From positions 124,001 to 188,000 of the forward strand of contig JAECUM010003680.1 of the NCBI GenBank assembly GCA_016617855.1: a stretch of 64,000 nt of DNA. Reading direction: 5' to 3'. This document shows, piece by piece, positions 22,508 through 32,798 of this stretch. The notes below the pieces were generated by a model. That model was not told where the DNA came from and did not search any database. It was given only the letters and a program-made list of their open reading frames with translations. Numbering within the stretch: position 1 is the first letter of the stretch; every line of letters starts with the position of its first letter. The position numbers were made by a program, and so were the translations under genes. Source of the stretch: Megalonaias nervosa (lineage: Eukaryota > Mollusca > Bivalvia > Unionida > Unionidae).

Positions 22508-24428
22508 CAATGTAACCTTGCTACAGCACACTCAGTTATAACACAAATTCTGATATAACAGTTGTGGTATGGCTCCCGAAATTTCATATACATGTATTTT
22601 TTCTCATACACAAAAAAATTCTTAAAAGGACCAAAAACAAATGTTTATTTTCATTTTGGGAAAGAGATCGCATATGAATAATACAAGACAATCATGGCAT
22701 GGCTTCTGAAATGTTATATGTATTTTTCTTGTACACGAAAAAATAGTTTTTTCTTCGTAAAAGTACAAGAAATAACATGTAAAATGTTTATTCAGGGATT
22801 GCGCATGGCTTTGCAAAATATACCATCTGGTGATTTTTTTTATTGGCGACATTGTTGGCTGTTTAAACTTGTATATACAGCCATTGGTTTGGAGTGGAGA
22901 AATTCAGAGGCCCCATGAAAGGAAGCTGCAAACTTGATATAAAATGCACTGAAATTTATCTTTTGTCACATAAACAGATTCTTTGTCCATATTGACAAAC
23001 TGTCTTAACAGTGCATTGTTATATCATAATCTGCTTATATTGACATCTAGCATGAGTACTGTATTTTGTGAGATGTCAGCTTTTTTGGTCATTTCTGGCA
23101 GCAGAGATCAACTGGACGAGGCATTATCTCATAATCTATTGTTGGACTTTCAGTCTCTCGCTAGTAATATACTTACGTAAACTGACATTTTGTATGTGGA
23201 TGGTAAGTAAAATTCCTCGTCTTTTCACTCAGAATTAAATCCTTCAGAACACTCACATTTTCTGTATTAATCTCTGTCATCAGACCAGAACATCAGCGTC
23301 TCTATCGTCCATTGACCCTTTTTAAAATTTCTGGCGCATGCGTAGAAGGCAGCATCACTCCGCTACCACAAATGTAAAACAAAAATATAAAAAACAATTA
23401 CAAAATCTTACTTGTTGGTGTATTCAATTGGCAGGGAGGAACAGTAACTACAATTGACCTAACTACGGTTAATTCCTTTTTTAAAAATGTACCCAGATAA
23501 AACAGTTTGCTGAAATTTCAAGCACTGATTATTATGAAAACATACTGGAAAAAAAAAATCAGTCTCAATCATGCAATACAATTATTTGATGTTGCTGCCA
23601 CAATAAGAAATGGGCATTTGTTTGGGTCTCCAAAGCTGTCCTTTAGCGGTTACTTCAATAACACATGCACCCTTCTTCAAAGAAAGCCCACTACAATCTT
23701 CAACAAAAACAAAGAACCTTTCTTCAAAGGAAGTCAGTACCAAACTTAAATAAAAGAAATGGAATCTGATGGATTGTTTCATTTTTTAACGTGACTGGAA
23801 CACGTTTACTGTGCCGTGAAAGTTTCCATTTGCAGGAAAAAAGTTTATGCTTACGAATGCTACCAATGGCAGCTTAAAATGCAAACAAACTTTTACTGAC
23901 TTTGGATGTACTGAAAAGTAAATGTGCTTCATCATTCGTTACGTGATTTTGCTATTTTTTTCCACTGAATTCAGACCTTTATGGCCTGTGACTAAATTAT
24001 TGTATATTTTAAATCTCTGTGTGGGCATATTTTTGATGGAATTACTTGTGGATTCGTTATATGCGATGAGATTCGTGGGTGAGTACATGGTGTTGATACT
24101 CTATTCATGCTATACATTAGACATGTATATATAGACAGTATACACGTATATGTACCAATGCGTGTTTCTCTGAATAAAGTAAAATATTATGTATGCCTTC
24201 TCTGTTTTCACTATGGGTGTTTTTCTCATTTAATATGCATCAATTTAAGATGGTAACTGTGCCAATGAAGCGTGTATTTTTGTGCCCGTATTTATTACCT
24301 ACCCCCTACCCCCCCCNNNNNNNNNNNNNNNNNNNNATAATTGACCTGGTTGCTTATAACACGGTTTGGTCTATAACACGGTCAGGTTCTGTGGCTCACA
24401 ACTCGTGTGTTATAGCGGGATCACACTG
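22508..24428. mobile_element. Non-autonomous transposon (family D, copy 1) with assembly gap
   Basis: Follows family C copy 2 almost directly. Interior and right end match the element at 32799-34799. Its left end is eroded (aatgtaaccttgctacagca against the intact cagtgtgaccccgctatagc). The right end is TCACACTG followed by TA. Frames at 23507-23749 (+) and 23582-23782 (-) are conserved in the other copy because the DNA is homologous; I recognise no protein family in them. Twenty unresolved bases lie at 24317-24336. Confidence 0.82.
24317..24336. other. Assembly gap (20 N)
   Basis: Twenty N follow a poly-C run inside family D copy 1. The equivalent place in copy 2 (about 34645-34710) is rich in C and A and holds about 60 bp, so the true gap is probably longer than 20 bases. 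Confidence 0.97.
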
Positions 24429-24506
24429 TATAGCATTGTGACCTGTTATGAGAGACCATAATATTTTGGCATAAAGAGGTGGTCTTTCAAGACAGGTTCT
24501 ACTGTA

Positions 24507-24920
24507 TTAATATACTGTATTAATGAGGTGAGCATCTGATTGACTGATTTTTTTACCACTGCTCTGATTGGCTAAACTTGTCAAAACCATAGCAATTATG
24601 TGATCAGATCAAGATGTTGGATGAGTTTGATTATGAGCCATATATGCACATAGTTGTGAGGTTACCTTGTATCCGATTGGCTGAGATTGTTAGCAACCAA
24701 TAGATCAAATTTAGATTGGATTTGTTCCAGCTTGGTAAATGAATTTATAGTATGATGGTCTGAGATGTTTTAACAAGTGTGATCTGACCACATTAATGAG
24801 TTGAAGTCACTTATAATTGACTTATTTCGTTACCTCTCTTGAGACAATATTTCTTCTTCATTTATGATTAAATTTGGTAAATTAATTTATACTAACAAGA
24901 TTTTGGATGAATTTGATTAT
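24507..24920. repeat. Right part of the split tandem array
   Basis: Continues the array seen at 19780-20767, with 'attaatgaggtgagcatctgattgactgat', 'tgattggctaaact' and 'gatgagtttgattatgag' units, more diverged towards the right. Confidence 0.7.
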
Positions 24921-25399
24921 GAGCTAGAGCTATGCATGTTACTTATGCTTTCATGTTGGGAATGTTCTTTTTTAGACTACTAAAATAGGTTAAATAAACA
25001 TAACGGTAGGGAGATAGTTTACTTAGGGTTCTTACATTGTTACAAAAGCCTGCCATGTGAAATGGTCAACTATTGAATTATGTAAGCCAAATGAATGATA
25101 TCAGGCCCACTTGGGTCTGATCTTCACTCTTTTTCATTCTTTTTCAGCATAAACTTTTTTTTGTTTTTTTTAAACCAAAATTGTGTTATCACAGTTGAGT
25201 GAATCTCCTCGAGGTAGACGCATGAAATTTTGTTGGCATATTTGTATTTGTATGTGGATGACATGATTAGATTTTGAGGGCATGATGGCAAGTTTTGAAT
25301 ATTTATACAAATTTGTTAATGTTTTTGATGATGTTTTGTTCTGCAGTGGGGGCAAACATGTTTCACAAACACAAATCTTGTTTTCCATAATATGAACAG

Positions 25400-25579
25400 G
25401 CCTTGTTGACTGTGGTGACATCTAACACTTGTGAGATCCATGAGGGAACAGTTTTACAAACTGTAAGGACCTGCTATAACATCTACCTGGCCAGTAAAAA
25501 CCTGGTTAATCAGACCACTGCCAAGGCCACACTTACACAGATGCTGAATGTCATCTTCACAAGGATGGAGACTCAAGCA
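25400..25579 (+). CDS. ARFGEF1/2-like: ARFGEF (BIG1/BIG2-type) exon, DCB domain core
   Basis: Acceptor tatgaacag (25399), donor GCA|gtaagt. It has 60 whole codons in phase 0. The exon encodes [40 protein letters not shown] and [18 protein letters not shown], the most conserved helices of the DCB domain in ARFGEF1/2. It joins in frame with QLQIIK of the exon at 12750. The stretch aligns without gaps to what I know of vertebrate BIG1, with conservative changes only, so it should be a working exon. An ATG-started frame at 25403 is a different frame and is a shadow. Confidence 0.97.
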
Positions 25580-25739
25580 GTAAGTGTCTGTGTAATTTGT
25601 TGCCATATTTAAATGTGTATTGGTTATGGTGTGTCATGTAAGCATTCTTGTGGTGAAGAAGAGCTTATGTGTTTTTTTGTCCAACATCTGTCATCCTACT
25701 GTCCATTAGTACAGGTTTGTTGTTATTCTTCTTGAAGTA

Positions 25740-26010
25740 CTTGGAGGATTGCTATGAAATTTTACACATACATTCATCCCAATTTCTAGTGGTCCTAAAT
25801 GAAAAGGTGTCACTCAGATATCCGTTATGACCACCACAGCATCTATCTTGAAAATCATGTACTGGATGGTCATATCAACATGGGATTTCCACTGAAAGAC
25901 TTTGATGTCTAGTTGGTCCTGAATGAAAATGGTGCCAATCTGATGTCCAGTATGGCTACCATGGCAGCTATCTTGAAAATTTTATTACTGCTGCTCATTT
26001 TGAACAAAAG
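25740..26010. repeat. Dispersed intronic repeat ('ggtcctaaatgaaaa...ccagcatggc' type)
   Basis: Begins with 'ggattgctatgaaattttacacatacattcatccca', shared with about 57505-57540, followed by two units of 'tggtcctgaatgaaaatggtgcc...ctgatgtccagtatggct...cagctatcttgaaaat', the same unit that is amplified at 60230-61030. Confidence 0.7.
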
Positions 26011-26599
26011 TCATATTGACTTGACACTTAACTGTAATTGCAAGCTCTTGTACAAGTAGGATTTGCATGCCTTTTAACTTTTTTTTATTTTACCTCATTT
26101 ACTTGATTTGATGCAGGACATAAAATTAATGTGATAATACAAAGCTGGTCTACAGTGTTGCCCCCATTAGGCTTTACCAGCATTTTCACTGATATTTTGT
26201 TGTATTTTTTTAGTAACAGTGCATTAACAACATTTTTTAAAGAAACGTTTATTAATAGTTGTGATGTTGATTCAGAATTTCTGAGGACTAATGATGAAAT
26301 GACAATATATGAAGGATTGATTGACCAATTGTGATTGGGATTTTATTCACATGCAGCAGTTAACGAAACTTTTTGCGGTATTTTCTTAATGGAAGAAAAT
26401 GAACTTCACCTGCCTCCCACATTGCAAATGTTTGCAAGTTATATGGGTATGTTAAAATAAGGGAGCAGTGTTTAAAGTTTCACCTCCATCTTATGAGATC
26501 CACATATGTCCAAAGCTGCATCATTATAATACATTTTTGAGACCAGATTAACTTAAGCAGCTTCATCAGGTTTCACTAACTTTTTATAACATTTTGCAG

Positions 26600-27135
26600 T
26601 GTATCTATAATTTTTCTATATCAGGGCATCTATAATTGTTCTCTGTCAGGGTGTCTGTAATTGTTCTATATCAGGGTATCTGTATTGTTCTATATCAGGG
26701 TATCATAATTGTTCGATATCAGGGTATCTGTAGTTGTTCTATATCAGGGTATCTATAATTGTTCTATATCAGTGTATCTATAATTGTTCTATATCAGTGT
26801 ATCTATAATTGTTCTATATCAGTGTATCTATAATTGCTCTATATCAGTGTATCTATAATTGTTCTATATCAAGGTATCTATAATTGTTCTATATTAGGGT
26901 ATGTATAATTGTTCAATATCAGGTATCTATAATTGTTCAATATCAGTGTATCTATAATTATTCTATATCAGGGTTACTATATTTGTTCTATATCAGGGTT
27001 ACTATATTTGTTCTATATCATGGTTACTATATTTGTTCTATATCAGGGTATCTAAAATTGCTCTGTATCACTGTATCTGTAATTGTTCTGTATCATGGTA
27101 TCTGTAATTGTTCTCTGTCAGGGTATCTATAATTG
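26600..27135. repeat. Minisatellite, 25-bp unit, about 21 copies
   Basis: Consensus unit is tatctataattgttctatatcaggg, with variants (catggt, agtgta, aggta). It lies in the intron between the exons at 25400 and 28537. The frame at 26884-27132 is simply this repeat read through. Confidence 0.93.
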
Positions 27136-27361
27136 TCATTCTGGTCAGATTCATTCAGTATTGCTGGTATTTTTATATAATTTGTCCCTGTAGTAATTGA
27201 AGAATAATAACAATACAAGGTACTCTTTGTGCAGATGTTTGCAGCAGTGCTTATGAGGTTTTTTTTACTTTCTGTCCTTGATCTTTAACTCATTGCTTCT
27301 GCTCCTATGAATGTTTGTACTTGGTGAACCATGTATAAAGCACCATATTACTGTACCTTAA

Positions 27362-28200
27362 CCCTTTACCTCATAGAGTGTATGGCTTTTTAGCCCTTTG
27401 ATACGCATGTGGCAAAGTTACCCAGTGCAGTGCGCCATAAATAGAACACCTGTTACCTCTACTCCATACACATAGGCCTGTTAAGCAGTGAAGTGTATGT
27501 TACATTTAACAGCAATTTTAACCATTTTACGTTTTTGGTACACATATATTATGTATGGAAAGATTTAAGAGTAAAATCCGATTGTTATAGCTGTATAATT
27601 CTTTTTCACAGAAGAATTTTTTATGTGCTTTAAAATCTTGAGAGAACTCGTTCGTCGTCAAGTCAGTGAAACTGCGTGACCAACCGTAGCTGCCATTTCT
27701 CATACTAGAAATTTACAAGTTCTTTGCGTCTACATCACTAAATCAGCTGAATTTGATAATTTATAAAAACTAATGGCTTCCTACATCAGTATCAGAGCCT
27801 TTACCTAAGTTATTGAAGCTTTCATAGTTGTGATTCTAATCATGAAAACTTGAGTAAGTACTGAACAAAATCTGCGACCTCCATTTTGGAGAGTGGAGAA
27901 TACGACCCAGTTACTTTAAATAGCAGATTTTGACCAGAGCATAAACAGTGACCACCTGATCTGATGTATGGTCATTCACACCGATGAATATAGTATCTAA
28001 TAGGGGGTTTTCCCTGAAGGTGGCGCTACGAAAACCCGCTCAAAACGGCTGATGTTTACAGCAGGCGTCAAAAGGCGCTTCCATGAGAATGGTGTAGAGG
28101 TGTCAAAAGGCACTTATATGTGAATCGGGTAGAGGCGTCAAAAGGCGCTTCCATGCGAATGGAGTAGAGGCATCCAAAGGCGCTTGCATGAGGTAAAGGG
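27362..28200. mobile_element. piggyBac-like MITE with subterminal tandem repeats
   Basis: The left end is TTAA then CCCTTTACCTCAT; the right end is ATGAGGTAAAGGG then ATAA, i.e. 13-bp inverted repeats starting CCC with a TTAA site, one side mutated. About four tandem units of 35-36 bp (consensus includes gcgtcaaaaggcgcttccat) sit against the right end, 28063-28195. TTAA targets and CCC/GGG ends are diagnostic of piggyBac elements. No transposase is visible. Confidence 0.75.
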
Positions 28201-28536
28201 ATAATTAGGTCATTTGAACATGTTCAACTTCCATATTTAAATTGAATTTTTGTATATTTTACCATTTTTTTAATACAATAGTGCTTTGTTTTATTTTGAG
28301 TGAGAATTGTTTGGTTGAATGTGATCATGTATAAATCAAAAAATTATGCTGGGTATATGAGTGTTTTCTGTATGTTTACATTTTATGGCTTTTGTTTTGG
28401 AATGCACAGATTTGTAGATATTGTAACACAAACAATGAAAAAGAACCTTTAGATTGGGAGAACATTTTTTATTGTCTTCATTACGATCTGATGTAGATTG
28501 GTTTTCTTCTGTTCATACTTTGGTATTTTCTTTTAG

Positions 28537-28605
28537 GATCAAGAAGCCAAAATAAGAGAAAGATCAGAAAGCAAGACATCTAGTGCAAGTGCAAGTCAGA
28601 CAGAG
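28537..28605 (+). CDS. ARFGEF1/2-like: ARFGEF exon, end of DCB / start of acidic linker
   Basis: Acceptor tattttcttttag (28536), donor GAG|gtagaa. It has 23 whole codons, phase 0 at both ends, reading DQEAKIRERSESKTSSASAS QTE. Joined to the preceding exon it gives METQA|DQEAK, which corresponds to the conserved 'QALQEAK' transition at the C-terminal end of the DCB domain, followed by the basic then serine-rich linker. The exon is small and low in complexity, so identity rests on position, phase and the QEAK match. Confidence 0.88.
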
Positions 28606-30140
28606 GTAGAATTTATGCATTTCCTCTTGGTAAAGTCATCAATGATACTTTAACAAAGTCAAGAAAATGAGGATAAATTGATAACTATTTATGCAAAATG
28701 GACTGTAGGAATATTAGTCCTGGGTGAAAGAAAAATTATTGTATTGTTGTTAGTACCAATAATGACAGTAATGACAAGAATGTCTTTGTTTAGACAGCTT
28801 GCACAACCAATCTAAGAATTCTTTATTTAGTGGTTTCTTTGACATGCAATATCCAGGATAACACTGTATACATGTGGCTTCCAAATTTTCTTAAATTTAT
28901 TGGAAGATAGTATTTATTTCCGGTAAACAGTAAATTTCATTTACATTTCTCATTTGACAAATAGACATTCCTTTATCCACAACCTTGTACCATTTTTATA
29001 TTCTTTACTGTATATGTTGGATCCAACAGCATAGGCACAGATTTTCTGTTGCATAATGTGTCAGCAGATTTGGAACTATCCTGTAGAACAACAAACATAC
29101 TCTGTCTGCCAACATATTATTTGATGGCAGATCTGGGTCTGTGTTAGCAGTTGGACACGACTCATGTTTGGGTATATATGGTATTGATATACTATTTATA
29201 AACAGCTGTTTAAGCCTTTGAATTGCTTAAATATCCATTAAGGTTAATCATCCTTGTTACACATATTCTGCTTGGCTTTGCTTCTTTTATTTGCAGTTTA
29301 GTTCATAGTTCCATTTGTTGATTTCACTCAACAAGACATAGTAATGAACTTTAATTAATCAAATGACAACAGCATTAAAAGATCATAGCCAGCAAATGCT
29401 GTCAAAGCAAAATACTGATCGAGTTTTGAATTAGGCAACAATGCCACAATTAATAATGGTTCCCTTGATTATTGCCATATTGACAAAGACAAGCTCACAT
29501 GACACAAGCTGTGGGGAAGCATCAGTACACCCTGGATTAAGAGGGAATAATTTCTTTTAGAAAGTTAATGGACATGTGACCATTCAAATGGAGGTCTTTT
29601 ATTATATCTGCTTCACCAGCATGGTTTCAGAAACAACAGAGTGGAGTGTATATAATTTTGTTTTACACAAGTTTTTTTTATGCATTCCATAAGTATGGAT
29701 GTGACTTATTCAGTTTAGGTTTAAACATTACCACATGATGCAGTCAGTATTTATAGCATATTTTCATGGGTCCAATACAACAGTCTCTGGGAAAGGTGTG
29801 GTGAGAAAACATAGCAAGTCGGTGAAATGGAGTTATCACCTTTACCCGTTGAATGATTTGGTTTCATTGTCTTGGACAACTTGGAGATTATAATGATTCA
29901 GGAGTGTATATTCATAAAAGTATAACAACATATTCTTTCTCAACACTTCACCGACTCTCACTCTCTCTGTCTTTCAGTCTGTCTGTCTCTCTCATACACA
30001 TACCGATTACGAGCAGGTGAGCAGCATTAGATCATCTTGGGCCTGTTGCTTGTTATGCATTGAATTATCAGTGTTGCACTTATTCTCCATAATTCTGTAG
30101 TTGATTACTACCATTTATAAATATATTTGTCTTTTTTTAG
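28606..30140. other. Intron; one copy of the small palindromic repeat, otherwise no feature
   Basis: Ends in a long pyrimidine tract and AG. Contains palindromic repeat copy a (29008-29165). Nothing else is recognised. Confidence 0.5.
29008..29165. repeat. Small palindromic repeat family, copy a (diverged)
   Basis: Contains gttggatccaac near 29018, 'gttgcataatgtgtcagcagatttgg' and, near 29133, 'tgatggcagatctgggtctg', the hallmark of the family described under the copy at 48089. Confidence 0.55.
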
Positions 30141-30258
30141 TTGAACAAATCTGGTCAGAATGAAGACGAAAAAAGTCAGTCGGAGGGGGATGATGAAAAT
30201 GGAGATTCATCTACACCAAATGGATTAAGTGAGAGCCAGGGGAGTGAACAGCAGAGGG
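30141..30258 (+). CDS. ARFGEF1/2-like: ARFGEF exon, acidic DCB-HUS linker
   Basis: Acceptor gtctttttttag (30140), donor AGG G|gtaatt. It has 39 codons plus one base, phase 0 in and phase 1 out. The encoded piece is acidic and serine/asparagine-rich (NEDEKSQSEGDDENGDSSTP), as expected for the disordered linker between the DCB and HUS domains of BIG proteins. Sequence identity to other species cannot be expected in this linker; strong splice signals, open frame and phase continuity with both neighbours support it. Confidence 0.85.
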
Positions 30259-30425
30259 GTAATTTTTTTATAATTGATAGTTTCTAACTCCTTTTGTGCT
30301 GTCACACACATCAGAATCCACAATCTTTCTGCTAGAGGGTCCAAATTTAATTAAATCTGGTACATTCTGATTCTAATTTTTTTCTAAGTAAAGTTACACT
30401 GGTTTTTAAAAAAAATTCTCAGCAA

Positions 30426-30733
30426 GTTTTTTGGGCTGATAACACATTGAGAATTTGGTACCAGGTTTTTGGGCTGATAACACATTGAGAATCTGGTACC
30501 AGGTTTGTGGGCTCATAACACATTGAGCATATGATACCAGGTTTTTGGGCTGGTAACACATGGAGAATATGGTACTAAGTTTTTGGGCTGATAACACATT
30601 GAGAATATGGTACCAGGTTTTTGGGCTGATAACACATTGAGAATATGGAACCAGGTTTTTGGGCTGATAACACATTGAAAATATGGTACCAGGTTTTTGG
30701 GCTGATAACACGTTGAGAATATGGTACCAGGTC
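30426..30733. repeat. Minisatellite, 38-bp unit, about 8 copies
   Basis: The consensus unit contains tttttgggctgataacacat and gagaatatggtaccagg. Because 38 is not a multiple of three and all three minus-strand frames of the unit are free of stops, a 109-codon frame runs through it (30406-30735). I treat that as a property of the repeat, not a gene. Confidence 0.93.
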
Positions 30734-30848
30734 ATTTTTGAGGATCAATGTTTTGGCCATTTCCTGCATAGCCATAAATTAGTATTTTAAATTACTTTGA
30801 GGCATTAGTTTTTTCTTTTCTTTAACTACTTCTTTTTAAACCAAAGCA

Positions 30849-31062
30849 TGTAGGATAATGAAACATTATAACAATATCCACTTGAAAATAGATATTTATT
30901 TGTAGAGTAATGAAAGATTATTACAATATCCAGTTGAAAAAAGATATTTATTGTAGGATAATGAAACATTATTACAATATCCACTTGAAAATAGATATTT
31001 GTTTGTAGGATAATGAAAACATTATTACAATATCAACTTGAAAATAGATATTTGTTTGCATC
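30849..31062. repeat. Tandem repeat, about 54-bp unit, four copies
   Basis: Units read 'gtaggataatgaaacatta', 'acaatatccacttgaaa' and 'tagatatttatttg'. In the same intron as the 38-bp minisatellite. Confidence 0.88.
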
Positions 31063-31608
31063 AGTTAATATACTGTGAAATGATGGGATTTCCTTTTCTT
31101 GGTGCTAGCCCCTACATTATTTTTCTCTCCCATATTTTTTTCAAAGAGGACAGGGAAAACAATAAAAATTGTTCCATCACATCATTGACTGACTTTACTT
31201 GCAAATACTAAAGCCATGTTTAACATTATTATATCAGTCAAGTACATCGTGCTGTATTATGACATGCAACTGTTACATGAGAACCTAAGATAACTGACCA
31301 TTGAGAACTAAACCAAGATGAGAAAAGTAATTGTCACAGATTTACATGATTTCTCTCTCACATGGGTGGCAATATACTATTCAGGTCAGGAATATATATT
31401 GGATATGTCCCTACAGTTTTGCGAGTATGGTTATGTTTCACAAATGTTCTGTTTTAGTAGCTGAATTTCATATTCAGTGTATCAAAATTCATATACAATA
31501 TATCAATATATCATTGACCCAAGTCAGATATAAATAATTGGCTTGAAACGTTTGTTTCAGAAAATTTTAAAGGACAAAATCTGGTTACAATCTTCAGTAT
31601 TCTTCTTT

Positions 31609-31645
<37 letters not shown>

Positions 31646-31662
31646 TATTATTATTATTATTT
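31609..31662. repeat. (ATT)n microsatellite
   Basis: About 17 ATT units with one interruption, 40 bp before the acceptor of the next exon. Confidence 0.95.
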
Positions 31663-31704
31663 TCTAGAGCTAACTGGTCATATATTAATATTCCTGTTTT
31701 CCAG

Positions 31705-31836
31705 AGGGTCAAGAACAAAGAGAGCAGGGTGATGGGGAAGCTAGAGAGGAGAGAATGGAAGAGGAGGAGACTGCAGAAGTCATAGCTAGAAAAATAGTAG
31801 TCTCAGTCATAGAACGGGCGACAGGTGGTCATAGAG
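31705..31836 (+). CDS. ARFGEF1/2-like: ARFGEF exon, DCB-HUS linker and conserved helix
   Basis: Acceptor tcctgttttccag (31704), donor AGA G|gtaaag; it enters and leaves in phase 1. It reads EGQEQREQGDGEAREER, an EEEE run, then AEVIARKIVVSVIERATG. The last block resembles the amphipathic helix after the acidic linker in BIG1/BIG2, where the motif is of the form 'xxIVxxIVxxVV'. This is the last exon I can assign. The HUS domain, catalytic Sec7 domain with its glutamic finger, and HDS repeats are absent from the window and should lie downstream, unless a short isoform ends at 35364. Confidence 0.85.
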
Positions 31837-32117
31837 GTAAAGAAAAAAAATTGTTTTTACACCTGTTCCAACCAGATAGAATACATACTATGTGCATTGA
31901 CCATGCTTCATTTTGGAAGTGGTGTAGGGTGTTACTGAGTGTGGTTCAGTGACTTGTTCATTTAATTTTGGCACATGTTGAAATATGCACAGTATCCATG
32001 ATAGGTACAGTAATAGGGCAACATAGCTAGTTTTGTATTATCCTGTGTATTTCCCATCAACCCCTAAGGGATGCACAGCAGGTAGAAGCTAAACCTATAT
32101 TAATTTACTACTTAAAC

Positions 32118-32790
32118 AGTGTAACACCTCTCATTATAGTATAACTGTCCAACAGTCTGTAGACATAGCTGTTGAACTGTGCCCCTGCAGCAGGTAAAAT
32201 TTTGATGCACTCACATTTGAGTATATCTGCCAAACAGTCTTTAGACATAACTGTTGAACTGTGCCGCTGCAGCAGGTAAAACTTTGTACCACTCACATTT
32301 GAGTATATCTGTCAAGCAATCTTTTGACGGAGCTGTAGTTTGTGTCTATTTTTGAATTTTAACTTAGCTATAACAGTGTTAGTCATATCGCCACAATGTC
32401 TGTAGTGTGGCAGTTAATGGTGATGTCTAGCACTGGGGCATTGTGCCACAGACATGTAGCATCATGTCCCACCCAGTCACATTATCCTGACACTAGGCTG
32501 ACGAGTGCTAACACTAACATCTTAATGCTGAACGCCAAGCGAGGCAGCTGCTAGTACCGTTTGGTCTTGGTATGACTTGACCAGAGTTCAGGTCCATGGA
32601 CTCCCACATCCAGTGCAGATGCTATAACTGCTTAGGCCACCAGAGCAGTCTTAACAGAACTGTAGAACTGTACCCTTATAGCAGGTAAAAGTGTGTAGTA
32701 CCTCACATTACAGATGGGTGTTGAAGAATCTTTAGACAGAACTTTTGAACTGCTGCAGATAAAAGATGGTAAAGTGTTATTGAAAGAAAA
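32118..32790. repeat. Tandem array, about 112-bp period, interrupted by a SINE
   Basis: Units share 'cagtctttagacataactgttgaactgtgcc', 'ctgcagcaggtaaaa' and 'cactcacatttgagtatatctg'. The array runs 32118-32340, is interrupted by a reverse SINE, and resumes at about 32640-32790. Confidence 0.8.
32379..32655 (-). repeat. tRNA-derived SINE copy, minus strand
   Basis: Reverse complement of the body seen at 4160-4490 ('ggtgatgtctagcactgggg', 'catgtagcatcatgtccca', 'cattatcctgacac', 'ttaatgctgaacgcc'), with a diverged tRNA-like head towards 32655. Confidence 0.85.
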
Positions 32791-32798
32791 TTAAAGTA

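Larger units (their letters stand above)
20770..24504. mobile_element. Pogo/Tigger-type element B with two nested elements
   Basis: TA at 20768-20769 and 24505-24506 flanks ends that are inverted repeats: left CTGTAAAACCTGCTTTGAAA, right reverse-complemented CAGTAGAACCTGTCTTGAAA. Removing the element and one TA restores the tandem-array word cacatattaatgagg found elsewhere in the array, an empty site visible in the same sequence. Within it lie family C copy 2 (20856-22503) and family D copy 1 (about 22508-24428), so little of element B itself remains (about 85 bp on each side). Confidence 0.88.

Noticed and set aside
23507..23782. Conserved frames in family D (also 33912-34169) as a transposase
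   Set aside because: Conservation is explained by the two copies being homologous DNA; both strands are equally open and no transposase motif is seen.
24193..24441. 82-codon frame
   Set aside because: It runs across 20 unknown bases inside a transposon.
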